Shown here: positions 35,797-44,549 of the stretch, one piece after another | Layout: every line of letters begins with the position of its first letter | How positions within the stretch are numbered: position 1 is the first letter of the stretch | Assembly (NCBI RefSeq): GCF_958445495.1 | Contig: NZ_CAUCSQ010000004.1 | Location: 62,001 to 126,000 of the forward strand | Length of the DNA: 64,000 nucleotides | DNA from: an uncultured Bacteroides sp. | Lineage (GTDB): Bacteria; Bacteroidota; Bacteroidia; Bacteroidales; Bacteroidaceae | Direction of reading: 5' to 3' | The notes under the pieces: model-generated | Seen by the model: only the letters and a program-made list of their open reading frames with translations | Database searches by the model: none | What the model was told of the DNA's origin: nothing | Position numbers and translations under genes: made by a program

Positions 35797-35853
35797 CAAT
35801 CAATATCCCCGCCATGTGTAATACAAAGAACATTAGTTTCGTTATTTGTTTCT

Positions 35854-36033
35854 CGGCTTGAAACTTTAGTTTCAAAGGCTAGAAACTCTAGTTCCAAAAG
35901 CTAGAAACCCTAGTTTCAAGAGCTAGAAACTCCAGTTCCAAGAGCTAGAAACTCTAGTTCCAAAGGCTAGGAAACTCCAGTTTCAAGAGCCAGAAACTCT
36001 AGTTTCGAAGGCTAGAAAATTCTGTTTCGAAGA
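35854..36033. repeat. About eight tandem copies of a 22-23-bp palindrome-bearing unit
   Basis: Units such as GCTAGAAACTCTAGTTCCAA start at about 35856, 35878, 35900, 35922, 35944, 35966, 35989 and 36011. Most are exactly 22 bp; two are 23. Each holds the dyad GAAACT-CT-AGTTTC (or AGTTCC). Copies differ at a few positions, and the last is the most degenerate. There is no spacer/repeat alternation, so this is not a CRISPR array. Confidence 0.85.
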
Positions 36034-36127
36034 CAAGGAACTACCTTTCCCAAACAATGAAACGCTTAGGAACAAAGCATAAGACAAATGCTAGAGTGTA
36101 GAAGTAACAAATATCAGGCACAGAAAC

Positions 36128-36565
36128 TCACGCTATCAACCATTCTCCCAAATTCCTATTTACCGCATCAAAAGAAACACCGACTTTCACTAACCGGCGT
36201 CCATCCGCAATATATGGAATGAGATAGCCTTTTTCGTCAATCTGTTGCAAAGCTTCTTCCGCCGTGCCGTCCAGCTTGAACTCAAAGACATAGATACAAT
36301 CACGTGTCTTTACTACCGCATCCGCACGTCCGATAGCACTTTGCACTTCCGACTGTATGAATTGCCCCATCAATTTGAAAACAAGATAGAAAACAACCTG
36401 GTAATGACGTTCCGTCTTCGTATTCAGCTCGTATGGAAAATCGGCAAAGAAGGCACGCAGGCGGGTAAGGAAGGTTTTTACATCGCCATTACGAAGTTTC
36501 TCAAAGCTCTGTATGCCTACCGGAAGCTTGCGGGGCAGGGATGTTGAAGTACGATTTATATTCAT
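36128..36565 (-). pseudogene. Internally deleted AAA-ATPase-like / PDDEXK nuclease-family gene
   Basis: The frame of 145 codons from 36565 begins like the N-terminus of AAA-ATPase-like proteins (RKLPVGIQSFEKLR) and jumps at once to the end of the same family: NGDVKTFLTRLRAFFADFPY and the C-terminal PDDEXK_9-type nuclease fold (RADAVVKTRDCIYVFEFKLD, ALQQIDEKGYLIPY). In full-length relatives (about 520 residues) several hundred residues of ATPase lie between. The join is in frame, so a truncated protein could be made, but the Walker motifs are absent. Annotated as a pseudogene. Confidence 0.75.
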
Positions 36566-36659
36566 AACGTCATCTCGACTTAATATGATTGCAAGTATGC
36601 GTCTACAAAAATACAAAAACTTTCAGGATACAGGAAAGATAGGAGACTTTCTTCCGTCT

Positions 36660-39600
36660 TTATTGAATTTTAAAGGAATACCTGCCGGACAAAAGCCGCA
36701 ATACCACCTTTCCGCCTTCCGTCCCTACATATTCTATCCCTTTACTCTTCTTCAACGCTTTATTCCCCTCAACGATGTTCTTCACGGAAGCGGCGGGAAG
36801 ATATAACGTCGCGGTCGTGTTGGCCGGAACCGCGCATTGATAAATGACGGCGTCCTTCTCCACTCTCCAACCGCTCTCGATATGCCCGTACATGGAATCG
36901 TAATACCCTTCGGCGTAAGTCATGCCGCCGGTAGCGTCCACTTCCGGCTTCAATACAAACCGTTTGAATCCGGGAGAATCTTCATCCCGTTCTATGCCCA
37001 AAGAATAATTGTACATCCATGCACCGACCGCACCGAAAGAATAATGGTTGAAAGAATTCATGCGGTTATTCCCCCCGAATCCATCCTCGTGGGTATAGGA
37101 ATTCAGCCGTTCCCAGATGGTGGTGGCTCCCTGCTCCACCGAATACAGCCATGACGGATAAGCCGTCTGCTGCAACAGCCTGTATGCCGCCTCGCTGCAA
37201 CCGTTGTCCGACAAGGCTTTGCTAATCCACGCCGTCCCGATAAAACCCGTCATCAACGAATAAGGAGGACACTGCTTGCCTTGCTCCGTCTTATTCTCCC
37301 TGACGATTGTCTCCATCAGGTTCTTGACAAACTTCGGTTTATTCTCCTCGTCAATGATGCCGAACACTAGCGGAAGCACATAAGAAGTCTGCGTATCCAC
37401 CAGAGTCCCCCGCCTCTCCGGTATGAAAGCGGAATGGATGGTCTTGCAGGTTTCCGGTTGCAGGTAAGTACTGTTAAAAAAAGCCTTTCTCTCGCCGTGC
37501 AGCTTCCGGTACTCCTCCGCATCCGCAGTCTTACCCAGAACGGCCGCTATCTTGCCCATCAGCTCCAAATCGTAAATGAAATAAGCCTCCCATAAGAGGG
37601 ATTTATCATTCCTGCTGTCTTCAGGCCCCAACCAGTCGCATAAATCACCCCATACCCGGTTCTGCACAAGCAGGTTCGTCTCCGGGTCGATAGTCTTGTC
37701 GAGAATATAAGAAACATACCGTTTCATGGCGTCGTAATGTTCTGCCAGCAATGCCTTGTCTCCATATTGCCGGTAGCACTCCCAGGGTACTGTGATGCCG
37801 GCGCTTCCCCATAACAAACCGCCGAAGCCGCCGCCCAAAGGCGCAATGTCCGGGAAACGCCCGTCCTTGCCTTGCACGTCGCGCATGGAACGGAGATATC
37901 TTCTCAGGAACTGCGGAACATCCGCCAGATACGTTGCCGTGCGGGAAAAGACGGAAATGTCTCCCGCCCATCCCAAACGTTCGTTCCGTTGAGGGCAGTC
38001 GGTCGGGACAGACATGAAATTGGCGAAAGAGGACCAAGTGATATTTTCCCACAACCTGTTTACTTTCGCGTTCGATGTCTCGTAACGGGAGGCCAACTCA
38101 TGGATGGAACTCAGCACCACTCCTTTCACCGCTTCTACGGGCAGGGGCTTGTCAATGCCCGTTATCTCCACAAACCGGTAGCCATGATAGGTGAAGCGGG
38201 GAAGAACCGTCTCCTCACCCCCTTTGGCGATATAGATGTCCTGCGCCATGGCAGCGCGGATATTCTCCAACATAATCATTCCGATATGGTCTTTATATTC
38301 GGGCAGGTCCGGATATTTCACCTCGGCAAAACGAAGACAGACTTTCGTTCCCGGCTTCAAGCCGGACAACTTTATTTTGGGGACTCCCGCCATGTTCTGT
38401 CCCATGTCATAAACAAACACGCCGGGACGCACTTCCTCCATCGAGAGCGCGGTCAGTTCCGTCCTCGCTTTTACGGTCTGCCCGAACTGCCCTATCAGTT
38501 CAAAACCGGAATAGTCGTTTACCCAGGGTTGGTCCGGGGTTCCGTCCGTACAGATATTACCCTCCAGCGCAACTTCGCAGGCAGGCTTCCACTTCGCGGC
38601 ATCGTATGCAGCCGTGCTCCACCCTTCTACCTCCGCATCACGCAAAGCGTCATACACTTCGCCCTGAAAGAAACTGCCGTAACAGACAGGGCCTTTATCA
38701 TAATATTGCCAGGAAGAGGGGTCGGTTACGATTACTTTCTCCCGCCCGTCCGCATAAGTGATTACCAGTTTTGCCAGCAATGACTGACGGTCGCCGAAGA
38801 AATTCCAGTTGTCTCCCGTAAAAGTAGCTCCTCCGCTCCACCATCCTTCAGACAGTAAAGCACCGAGCGCATTCCGCCCGGAACGGATATGCTCCGTCAC
38901 GTCAAATGTCTGATATAAGTGTGTTTTATTGTATTGGGTGATTCCGGGATTGAAATAGTCGTCTCCCACCCGTCTGCCATTCAGATAAACCTCATAGATG
39001 CCGCGTGAGGTAACATACAGCCGCGCTTTCTTCACCTTTGCATCCAAAGAGGCGAAGACCGTCCTTAACATCGGCGCCGAACGGGGCTCCGGAGTGAAGA
39101 TGTCGAGAACTCCCGAAGAAGCGCCGTCTATGCGGCATACCGTATCCTGCAATGTAGCGATTACATTGGAAGGGCTCCGGAAGTCGGCTATTTCCACTGT
39201 CGAGAAAGAGGCCGCCTGTCCGGCAGGAACAAAGTAACCCATATCTCCCGCTACGGGGAAAGTGATGAAATCACCGCCCCGGCCCAAAGGATTCAGGTTG
39301 GCAGAGCCGATTTCTTTCCCGGCATTATCCACATAAAACTGCGTAAAGCCCAAATTCGAGCGAAGGCTTATCTTATGCCAGCCGTATTTATTACGCTCGT
39401 TGACAAGCTCCTGCGGAATGGCGAAACTCTTATAGGGAATGTCTTTCCTGTCATTCGGATGATAACCTGCCCGGTACACGTTCAGCACCGCCTCTTTGCC
39501 CGAAAGCAACGGGGCGATATCCAGTTCGACTCTGATATATGACTCGTCTTTTTTATTTTCCAACCGGTAGAGGTTCTTATACCGGTTCATCAAACGTCCG

Positions 39601-40157
39601 TCATTCGCCCCGTAAATAAATCCGGAACGGGTGGTCCGGGACGCTTCGTCCAACCGTAAAGAGAAGTCCAGCCTAAAAACCGGAAGATAATGGGAATAGA
39701 ACGTCCTGTCTTCATCTCCTCCTCCAATCCATTTCGCACCGCTCCATCCCTGATAAGCGCGGTCGCTGCTCATCAGCCCGGTTTCAAACCAGGAAGAAGC
39801 GGAGGCTTCTCTGTGTTTCGCATCCCACACGCGAACCGTCCACAGATAACGGGTGGCTGCTTTTAAAGGAAGTCCGGCATATTCGATGTTCAAGGAATTG
39901 CCATCATTGATTTTTCCCGAATCCCACACTTGCATCCCTGCCTCATCGGTCACGACGATTCGGCAAGCCGCCTGCGACAGACCTCTTTCGTCCGCCGTTG
40001 CCTCCATCCGCCAACTGAAACGGGGGTTTTCCACGTCAATCCCCAACGGAGTCGTAGCATATTCCACTTGTAGTTTTTTGAGTTGAAAAGGAGTGTCGGC
40101 CATGCCTGGCAAGCTGTTTACCAACACAAAGAATAAAAAGCAAACGTATTTTTTCAT
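36660..40157 (-). CDS. GH78 alpha-L-rhamnosidase with a large insertion
   Basis: Secreted enzyme of 1165 residues (signal MKKYVCFLFFVLVNSLPGMA) that should release terminal alpha-L-rhamnose. Order: N-terminal Ig-like domain (about 25-130, ENPRFSWRMEA), a domain interrupted at about 150-370 by some 220 extra residues of laminin-G/concanavalin-like character (RLDFSLRLDEASRTTRSGFI ... HKISLRSNLGFTQFYVDNAG), then the usual GH78 beta domains (VKKARLYVTSRGIYEVYLNG), the (alpha/alpha)6 barrel with PTDCPQRNERLGWAGD, and a C-terminal beta-sandwich. The acids in NERLGWAGD and the glutamate near TTIWERLNSY fit the family. The gene is alone behind its own likely promoter (TATCTTTG at 40256-40263). Confidence 0.93.
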   Translation of the reverse strand: MKKYVCFLFFVLVNSLPGMADTPFQLKKLQVEYATTPLGIDVENPRFSWRMEATADERGLSQAACRIVVTDEAGMQVWDSGKINDGNSLNIEYAGLPLKAATRYLWTVRVWDAKHREASASSWFETGLMSSDRAYQGWSGAKWIGGGDEDRTFYSHYLPVFRLDFSLRLDEASRTTRSGFIYGANDGRLMNRYKNLYRLENKKDESYIRVELDIAPLLSGKEAVLNVYRAGYHPNDRKDIPYKSFAIPQELVNERNKYGWHKISLRSNLGFTQFYVDNAGKEIGSANLNPLGRGGDFITFPVAGDMGYFVPAGQAASFSTVEIADFRSPSNVIATLQDTVCRIDGASSGVLDIFTPEPRSAPMLRTVFASLDAKVKKARLYVTSRGIYEVYLNGRRVGDDYFNPGITQYNKTHLYQTFDVTEHIRSGRNALGALLSEGWWSGGATFTGDNWNFFGDRQSLLAKLVITYADGREKVIVTDPSSWQYYDKGPVCYGSFFQGEVYDALRDAEVEGWSTAAYDAAKWKPACEVALEGNICTDGTPDQPWVNDYSGFELIGQFGQTVKARTELTALSMEEVRPGVFVYDMGQNMAGVPKIKLSGLKPGTKVCLRFAEVKYPDLPEYKDHIGMIMLENIRAAMAQDIYIAKGGEETVLPRFTYHGYRFVEITGIDKPLPVEAVKGVVLSSIHELASRYETSNAKVNRLWENITWSSFANFMSVPTDCPQRNERLGWAGDISVFSRTATYLADVPQFLRRYLRSMRDVQGKDGRFPDIAPLGGGFGGLLWGSAGITVPWECYRQYGDKALLAEHYDAMKRYVSYILDKTIDPETNLLVQNRVWGDLCDWLGPEDSRNDKSLLWEAYFIYDLELMGKIAAVLGKTADAEEYRKLHGERKAFFNSTYLQPETCKTIHSAFIPERRGTLVDTQTSYVLPLVFGIIDEENKPKFVKNLMETIVRENKTEQGKQCPPYSLMTGFIGTAWISKALSDNGCSEAAYRLLQQTAYPSWLYSVEQGATTIWERLNSYTHEDGFGGNNRMNSFNHYSFGAVGAWMYNYSLGIERDEDSPGFKRFVLKPEVDATGGMTYAEGYYDSMYGHIESGWRVEKDAVIYQCAVPANTTATLYLPAASVKNIVEGNKALKKSKGIEYVGTEGGKVVLRLLSGRYSFKIQ

Positions 40158-40255
40158 TTTGTATCAGTGTTTTTTGTCAATTCCATTAAAATCCGCAAGG
40201 GCTTCCTTCCGCAATTCCAATCGCCGGAACAGGGTTAACTAATTCACAATCCGCG

Positions 40256-40263
40256 CAAAGATA
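40256..40263 (-). promoter_or_regulatory. Bacteroides-type -7 box (TATCTTTG) upstream of GH78
   Basis: TATCTTTG on the minus strand, about 99 nt before the GH78 start, implying a 5' leader of roughly 90 nt. No good -33 TTTG at the standard distance was found. Confidence 0.45.
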
Positions 40264-40323
40264 ACACATCCTGCACAAACCCGAACAGAACACAAGTTTT
40301 TTTATCCGAAACCGAAGCCTTTT

Positions 40324-42861
40324 TTACATTTCAGGACTAACGTCGAAGCGGAAACACGAATCGAGAGAGACGATATTCACCTGTACCGATGGCGTCGGAA
40401 CATACTTCCTTTTATTTTCCCTCCAATAATCCTCCAGTTTATCCACCTCTTCGGCAGTCAGATGTATCACGGCTCCATGCTTGGGAGAAGTAAAACGGCT
40501 TGTTTTCATCACTCCCTCATTGAAACGTCCCAGATTCTTGAAATTCACGAAATCCGACGTTTCGACAAAAGCAAAATTATGAGGATGAATGCTATATACA
40601 TCGTACATCAATACCCATTTATCCTCCCCGATACGTTTCCATACATGAGGAGCCTCGCAAGCTTTGGGTTCCGAATCGTACCAGCGGGCATCAAACCTGT
40701 AATCTCCGTCGATTCGGTCCGAAACGGCCTGCTTGATACCTGCCTCCCCATCGTGGGAGACATAAAACAAACGATATGTATCCCCTACCTTCGTTATGTC
40801 GCCGTCTATGGCCGAAACCTTTTCGCTAGGATACTCGAACAAAATCCGCGGGAGCGTTTCTATCCTGTCAAATTCGTCATTCACATACACGTAATAAAGC
40901 TTGTTCGCTTCATTTTTGAAACGCATGGTGAAATAAATCATCAGTTTTCCTTTTTTATCGTCGTATGCCACTTCCGGAGCCCAGACGCAACCAATCTCGC
41001 CCAATCCGGCAGACAACTTGTCAAAGCGGATATTCGTGCGTTTCCAATGTATCAAATCCCATGACTTCATCAATACCAACGCCCGGTTGTTGCCCCAGCC
41101 GTATTCACGCCCGTCACGTTCCCATTCCGTATCCAGATAACCGTCTCTTCGGGCAAACACGCGCAAATCGGTCATGGCGAGGTAAAAGGCGCCGTCCGGC
41201 CCGCGGAAGATATGCGGGTCGCGAATCCCTTTCTGATAAGCGATTGTATCTCCGGCAATGACCGGTTCGCCATCATTCAAAGCCGTAAAAGTATAACCGT
41301 CACGGCTGACGGCCATATAAAGCCCGTGAGTCTCGTCTTTGTGGAATACCATCAGGTAAGCGCTCATATCCTTTTCCTGAGGAACCGCATTTTTATAACG
41401 GAACTGCCTGAAACCCGCACTTCCCTTTCCCGCAGAGAGCAGGCCGATACGCAAAGCGAAAAAGCCGTGGTAGTTATTGTGGTGAAGTTGCGAAACATCT
41501 ATATTCTCCGCCAGAGTGGTCCATGCCCCGTTACCTTTGCCAACCATAATCCGAACGTTATTTCCCTGATTCTGAAGTCTTACGGTGAAGCGCTTCCCTA
41601 ATGTGTTGGGCAATTCGACTTTCTTGTCCGCATTTTGACAGACAATGAATTTCTCACCGTCGGACATCACGCCCGCATAAGCTTTCTCACGATAGAACAA
41701 GAGCAGCCCCGCTATATTCTTTTTACCGACATGGACCTCAACTTGCACCTCATAGTTTTTATCTTCGGGAGTCGTCAACAGCAACCGTCCGTCATCCGGA
41801 CCGCTCCCCTTGGCGTCCACCCGCAAGGTTTGTCGCCCGAACGCCAACGACTGGGGCGCATATTCTTTCCAGAAAGTCCATTGAAGGCCCAATTCCGGAC
41901 CTTCAAAGTCGTCGGACAGACACAATCCGCGCTTTATCCGCTTGTCCTCCGGCATCGGGGCAGCGGACAGTATCGGGTCGGCGGACGGTTTCGTCCGGAA
42001 CCACCCGTCGTCGGTCCATTCGACAGGTTCAAGCAAAGTTTGCCGTCCCAACGTGTGATATCCTTTCGCATAAGCATGGTACACAATCCACCAGTTGCCG
42101 TTCACATCGTCAATCAAGGTTCCGTGTCCCTTGGACCACCAGTTGTCATTCCCGCTATAAGTATGGACAACCGGATTGTAGGGAGAATTTTCCCAAGGAC
42201 CCGTAATGTTCCTGGAACGGGCGGAAACAACCATGTGGCTGGTGGCAGGCCCTGCCGTTCCCCCCTGTGCGGAGGTCATATAATAATAACCGTCCTTATA
42301 ATTCAGTTTGGGAGACTCCAAGCACATGCATTCCGTATCCCAGCCCTTCGGATACTCCCAACCGTCATAAACCTTTTTCTTTTCACCGGTGACGGACAGG
42401 CCGTCATCGGACAGGCGGACGACTTCCCCTTCATTCACATACAGATAGCGGTTGCCGTCCACGTCGGCAATATGGCCGGGGTCAATGCCGCTTATTTTCA
42501 AATCGACCGGCTTACTCCAGGGGCCTTTGATATCATCCGACCAAATCACCCAGTTCGTTCCGGCAGCCGGATAATAGATATAAAAACGCCCTTTATATTT
42601 TACCAAATCCGGAGCCATGGCAGAACCGTCCCAATCCGGCAGGGCACGGCACACCGGTTCCCAATTTATCAAATCCCGCGAATGCCAAATCAAGAAGCCC
42701 GGCGCGTAGTAAAAAGGGGAATGTGTCATATAATAATCTTTCCCGTCACGTATTATCGAAGGGTCGGGATAGTCGCCCGGAATAATCACCTTGGGATATT
42801 CCTGCGCATACAATATCCAACTTGACAAAGCAAGGAGGAAAAACAAAACATTTTTTTTCAT
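40324..42861 (-). CDS. Double GH43 protein: two five-bladed propellers around a concanavalin-like domain
   Basis: Secreted protein of 845 residues (start at 42861: MKKNVLFFLLALSSWILYAQ; the 22 codons upstream are not signal-like). The first GH43 domain (about 25-315) has GDYPDPSIIRDGKDYYM (base Asp), SAMAPDLVKYKGRFYIYYP and ECMCLESPKLNYKDGYYYM (acid Glu). A concanavalin-like domain follows (about 320-510: SDDFEGPELGLQWTFW). The second GH43-like propeller (about 515-820) has GIRDPHIFRGPDGAFYLAM, CVWAPEVAYDDKKGKLMIYF and ACEAPHVWKRIGEDKWVLMY. Both sets of key acids look present, so it may be bifunctional. Specificity (arabinose, xylose or galactose) is not readable by eye. Confidence 0.86.
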   Translation of the reverse strand: MKKNVLFFLLALSSWILYAQEYPKVIIPGDYPDPSIIRDGKDYYMTHSPFYYAPGFLIWHSRDLINWEPVCRALPDWDGSAMAPDLVKYKGRFYIYYPAAGTNWVIWSDDIKGPWSKPVDLKISGIDPGHIADVDGNRYLYVNEGEVVRLSDDGLSVTGEKKKVYDGWEYPKGWDTECMCLESPKLNYKDGYYYMTSAQGGTAGPATSHMVVSARSRNITGPWENSPYNPVVHTYSGNDNWWSKGHGTLIDDVNGNWWIVYHAYAKGYHTLGRQTLLEPVEWTDDGWFRTKPSADPILSAAPMPEDKRIKRGLCLSDDFEGPELGLQWTFWKEYAPQSLAFGRQTLRVDAKGSGPDDGRLLLTTPEDKNYEVQVEVHVGKKNIAGLLLFYREKAYAGVMSDGEKFIVCQNADKKVELPNTLGKRFTVRLQNQGNNVRIMVGKGNGAWTTLAENIDVSQLHHNNYHGFFALRIGLLSAGKGSAGFRQFRYKNAVPQEKDMSAYLMVFHKDETHGLYMAVSRDGYTFTALNDGEPVIAGDTIAYQKGIRDPHIFRGPDGAFYLAMTDLRVFARRDGYLDTEWERDGREYGWGNNRALVLMKSWDLIHWKRTNIRFDKLSAGLGEIGCVWAPEVAYDDKKGKLMIYFTMRFKNEANKLYYVYVNDEFDRIETLPRILFEYPSEKVSAIDGDITKVGDTYRLFYVSHDGEAGIKQAVSDRIDGDYRFDARWYDSEPKACEAPHVWKRIGEDKWVLMYDVYSIHPHNFAFVETSDFVNFKNLGRFNEGVMKTSRFTSPKHGAVIHLTAEEVDKLEDYWRENKRKYVPTPSVQVNIVSLDSCFRFDVSPEM

Positions 42862-42916
42862 GGTATTCAAATTAAGACAAGACCCGGTCTTGCATATCTC
42901 TTCATAAATTCCGTCA

Positions 42917-42947
42917 CAAAGATACAAAGCACCGCCAAGTTATTCAA
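42917..42947 (-). promoter_or_regulatory. Promoter of the double GH43 gene
   Basis: TATCTTTG (42917-42924, minus strand) with TTG (42945-42947) 20 nt upstream matches the Bacteroides sigma-ABfr spacing. It lies 56 nt before the chosen start at 42861. Confidence 0.6.
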
Positions 42948-43028
42948 CTTTTTTTTCAACCGCGAGAGTAAAGGTAAGGGCAGAGCCGCCTTCACTCTGC
43001 CCCGCATACGTCCTTTACAATGGAAAAG

Positions 43029-44435
43029 CTATTTTACCCTCACATTCTCTACAAAACCTTTCCTGTCCGCGTTCAATTCCTCCAGTGAAACCACCCGCTT
43101 GCCGTTCAGCACGATATTTTCGAACAGGATGTCACTGACCTTGCGGTTTTCGTCATACCCTTCCATCAGTGAAGGATTGACATACTTGCCCGTACAGGAG
43201 ATATTGCGGAACACGATGTTCTCCACGCCCCGTCCCGGACCGGTATTGTACTTCCGGTTATACATCACCCGCAGGTGGAACAATTGCCCCTCCTGGATGT
43301 TCTCCACCCGGATATCCTCGAACGTGATGTTACGCGCGAGATTATGGTCTCCCACGTTGATTGCCATGCAGCCCTGATAATTCCGGTCGTCCTCATCATG
43401 TTCCAGAATGTCTATGTTCTGAAACACCATGTCCTCAAGCACCTCGTCGCCGGTCTTCGTATTGCCGTGCGTGCCTATATTGACAGGATGCGCGATGTCG
43501 GCCCAAAGGGTCGAGTTGCGGACACACACATTGCGGCAATCTCCGTAAAAATTCCAGCGATGGGTATAGAAAGCAAGGCAATCGTCGGAATTGCGCAAAA
43601 ATACATCGTCGATGACAATATCGGAACAGGACATGAAGTCCAGCCCGTCACTCCATCCCTGATAGCTGAACGACTTCAAGTTCCTGACGGTAATTCCCTC
43701 AGACTGCCCGCCGGAAACGGTGTAATGACGCGGATTGACAACGGTAATGCCGTCAATCAGCACGTTTTTGGAATATGCCACCGATATTCCCTGCTGCGGT
43801 TCGAGCAACATGCCGTGCCCAAGAATCTTCACGTTCTCCACACTGTCGCAGGCAAGGCATCCTTTCAGGACGGCTCCCCCCTCCAGATAGACGGTCGTGT
43901 TGGAAGGAATGCGGAAACATTTTCCCGCCGTATCGGCAGGCTCATGGATGCCGGCTTCGAAATACATCACATTCGGGTCGTTCCTGTCAGGCACATCCGC
44001 GATAATCGGATTCGCAAAAACATGCAGGTTGTTCAGACGGTCTCCGTTGAACTCCACGGACAGCTTTTGCGGCTTATCCAATGTAAACAGGAGGAAGTTT
44101 CCGTCTATCTCCGGCCGGATGCCTTTGGATAAAGGACGCACCACCGCCGAACGGATGTCTCCGTTGTTTTTCCGTATCAACACTTCCACCTTACCGGAGA
44201 AGTCGAACTGCACCATTGTGGCGTCAGACCGGGTATCCATGTCCACCTTCACGTTGTATTCGTAAAGGTCTATCCATTTTTCCTCGCCGGCCTGCCGTAT
44301 CCTCACCGTGTAGTCGTCGTTATGACGGGCATAATAGATACCTTGCGGAACCGGATACGTCACAATTTCCGCCCGTGCGGACACGGCTGCCATAACAAAA
44401 AGAACAAACAATGTTATTTTCCTGATTAGTTCCAT
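43029..44435 (-). CDS. GH28-like beta-helix enzyme with N-terminal beta-sandwich (copy 1)
   Basis: Secreted protein of 468 residues (signal MELIRKITLFVLFVMAAVSARA). Residues about 25-145 form a beta-rich leader (HNDDYTVRIRQAGEEKWIDL ... LSVEFNGDRLNNLHVFANP). The rest is a right-handed beta-helix with GH28-type positions: Asp263 in GWSDGLDFMSC, Asp284/Asp285 in RNSDDCLAFY and His323 in GTHGNT. A galacturonan or other uronate-cleaving glycosidase is likely, but the leader domain and overall divergence set it apart from pectinases. It closely resembles the gene at 61951. It lies 114 bp after the lyase at 44550, at the distal end of the PUL-B SusCD operon. Confidence 0.8.
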   Translation of the reverse strand: MELIRKITLFVLFVMAAVSARAEIVTYPVPQGIYYARHNDDYTVRIRQAGEEKWIDLYEYNVKVDMDTRSDATMVQFDFSGKVEVLIRKNNGDIRSAVVRPLSKGIRPEIDGNFLLFTLDKPQKLSVEFNGDRLNNLHVFANPIIADVPDRNDPNVMYFEAGIHEPADTAGKCFRIPSNTTVYLEGGAVLKGCLACDSVENVKILGHGMLLEPQQGISVAYSKNVLIDGITVVNPRHYTVSGGQSEGITVRNLKSFSYQGWSDGLDFMSCSDIVIDDVFLRNSDDCLAFYTHRWNFYGDCRNVCVRNSTLWADIAHPVNIGTHGNTKTGDEVLEDMVFQNIDILEHDEDDRNYQGCMAINVGDHNLARNITFEDIRVENIQEGQLFHLRVMYNRKYNTGPGRGVENIVFRNISCTGKYVNPSLMEGYDENRKVSDILFENIVLNGKRVVSLEELNADRKGFVENVRVK

Positions 44436-44549
44436 CTTAAAAACAATAATACCGATTGTTAGAAATTCACCGCAGACTATACGGACAACCGTTGCCGGAA
44501 ACCTTGCCGTACGGACGATTCCGCAGAACCTGCGGCAGTATGTCTCTTT

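Noticed and set aside
35854..36033. Possible CRISPR array
   Set aside because: The 22-bp units are directly adjacent and all alike; there are no unique spacers between repeats and no cas genes.
41635..42825. Plus-strand open frame of 396 codons
   Set aside because: Antisense shadow of the double GH43 gene; composition (many Arg, His, Ile) is typical of a reverse-strand shadow.
44521..44535. CCGCAG-AAC-CTGCGG hairpin as terminator of the PUL-B lyase gene
   Set aside because: The stem is only 6 bp and no T-run follows on the minus strand, so it was not called.
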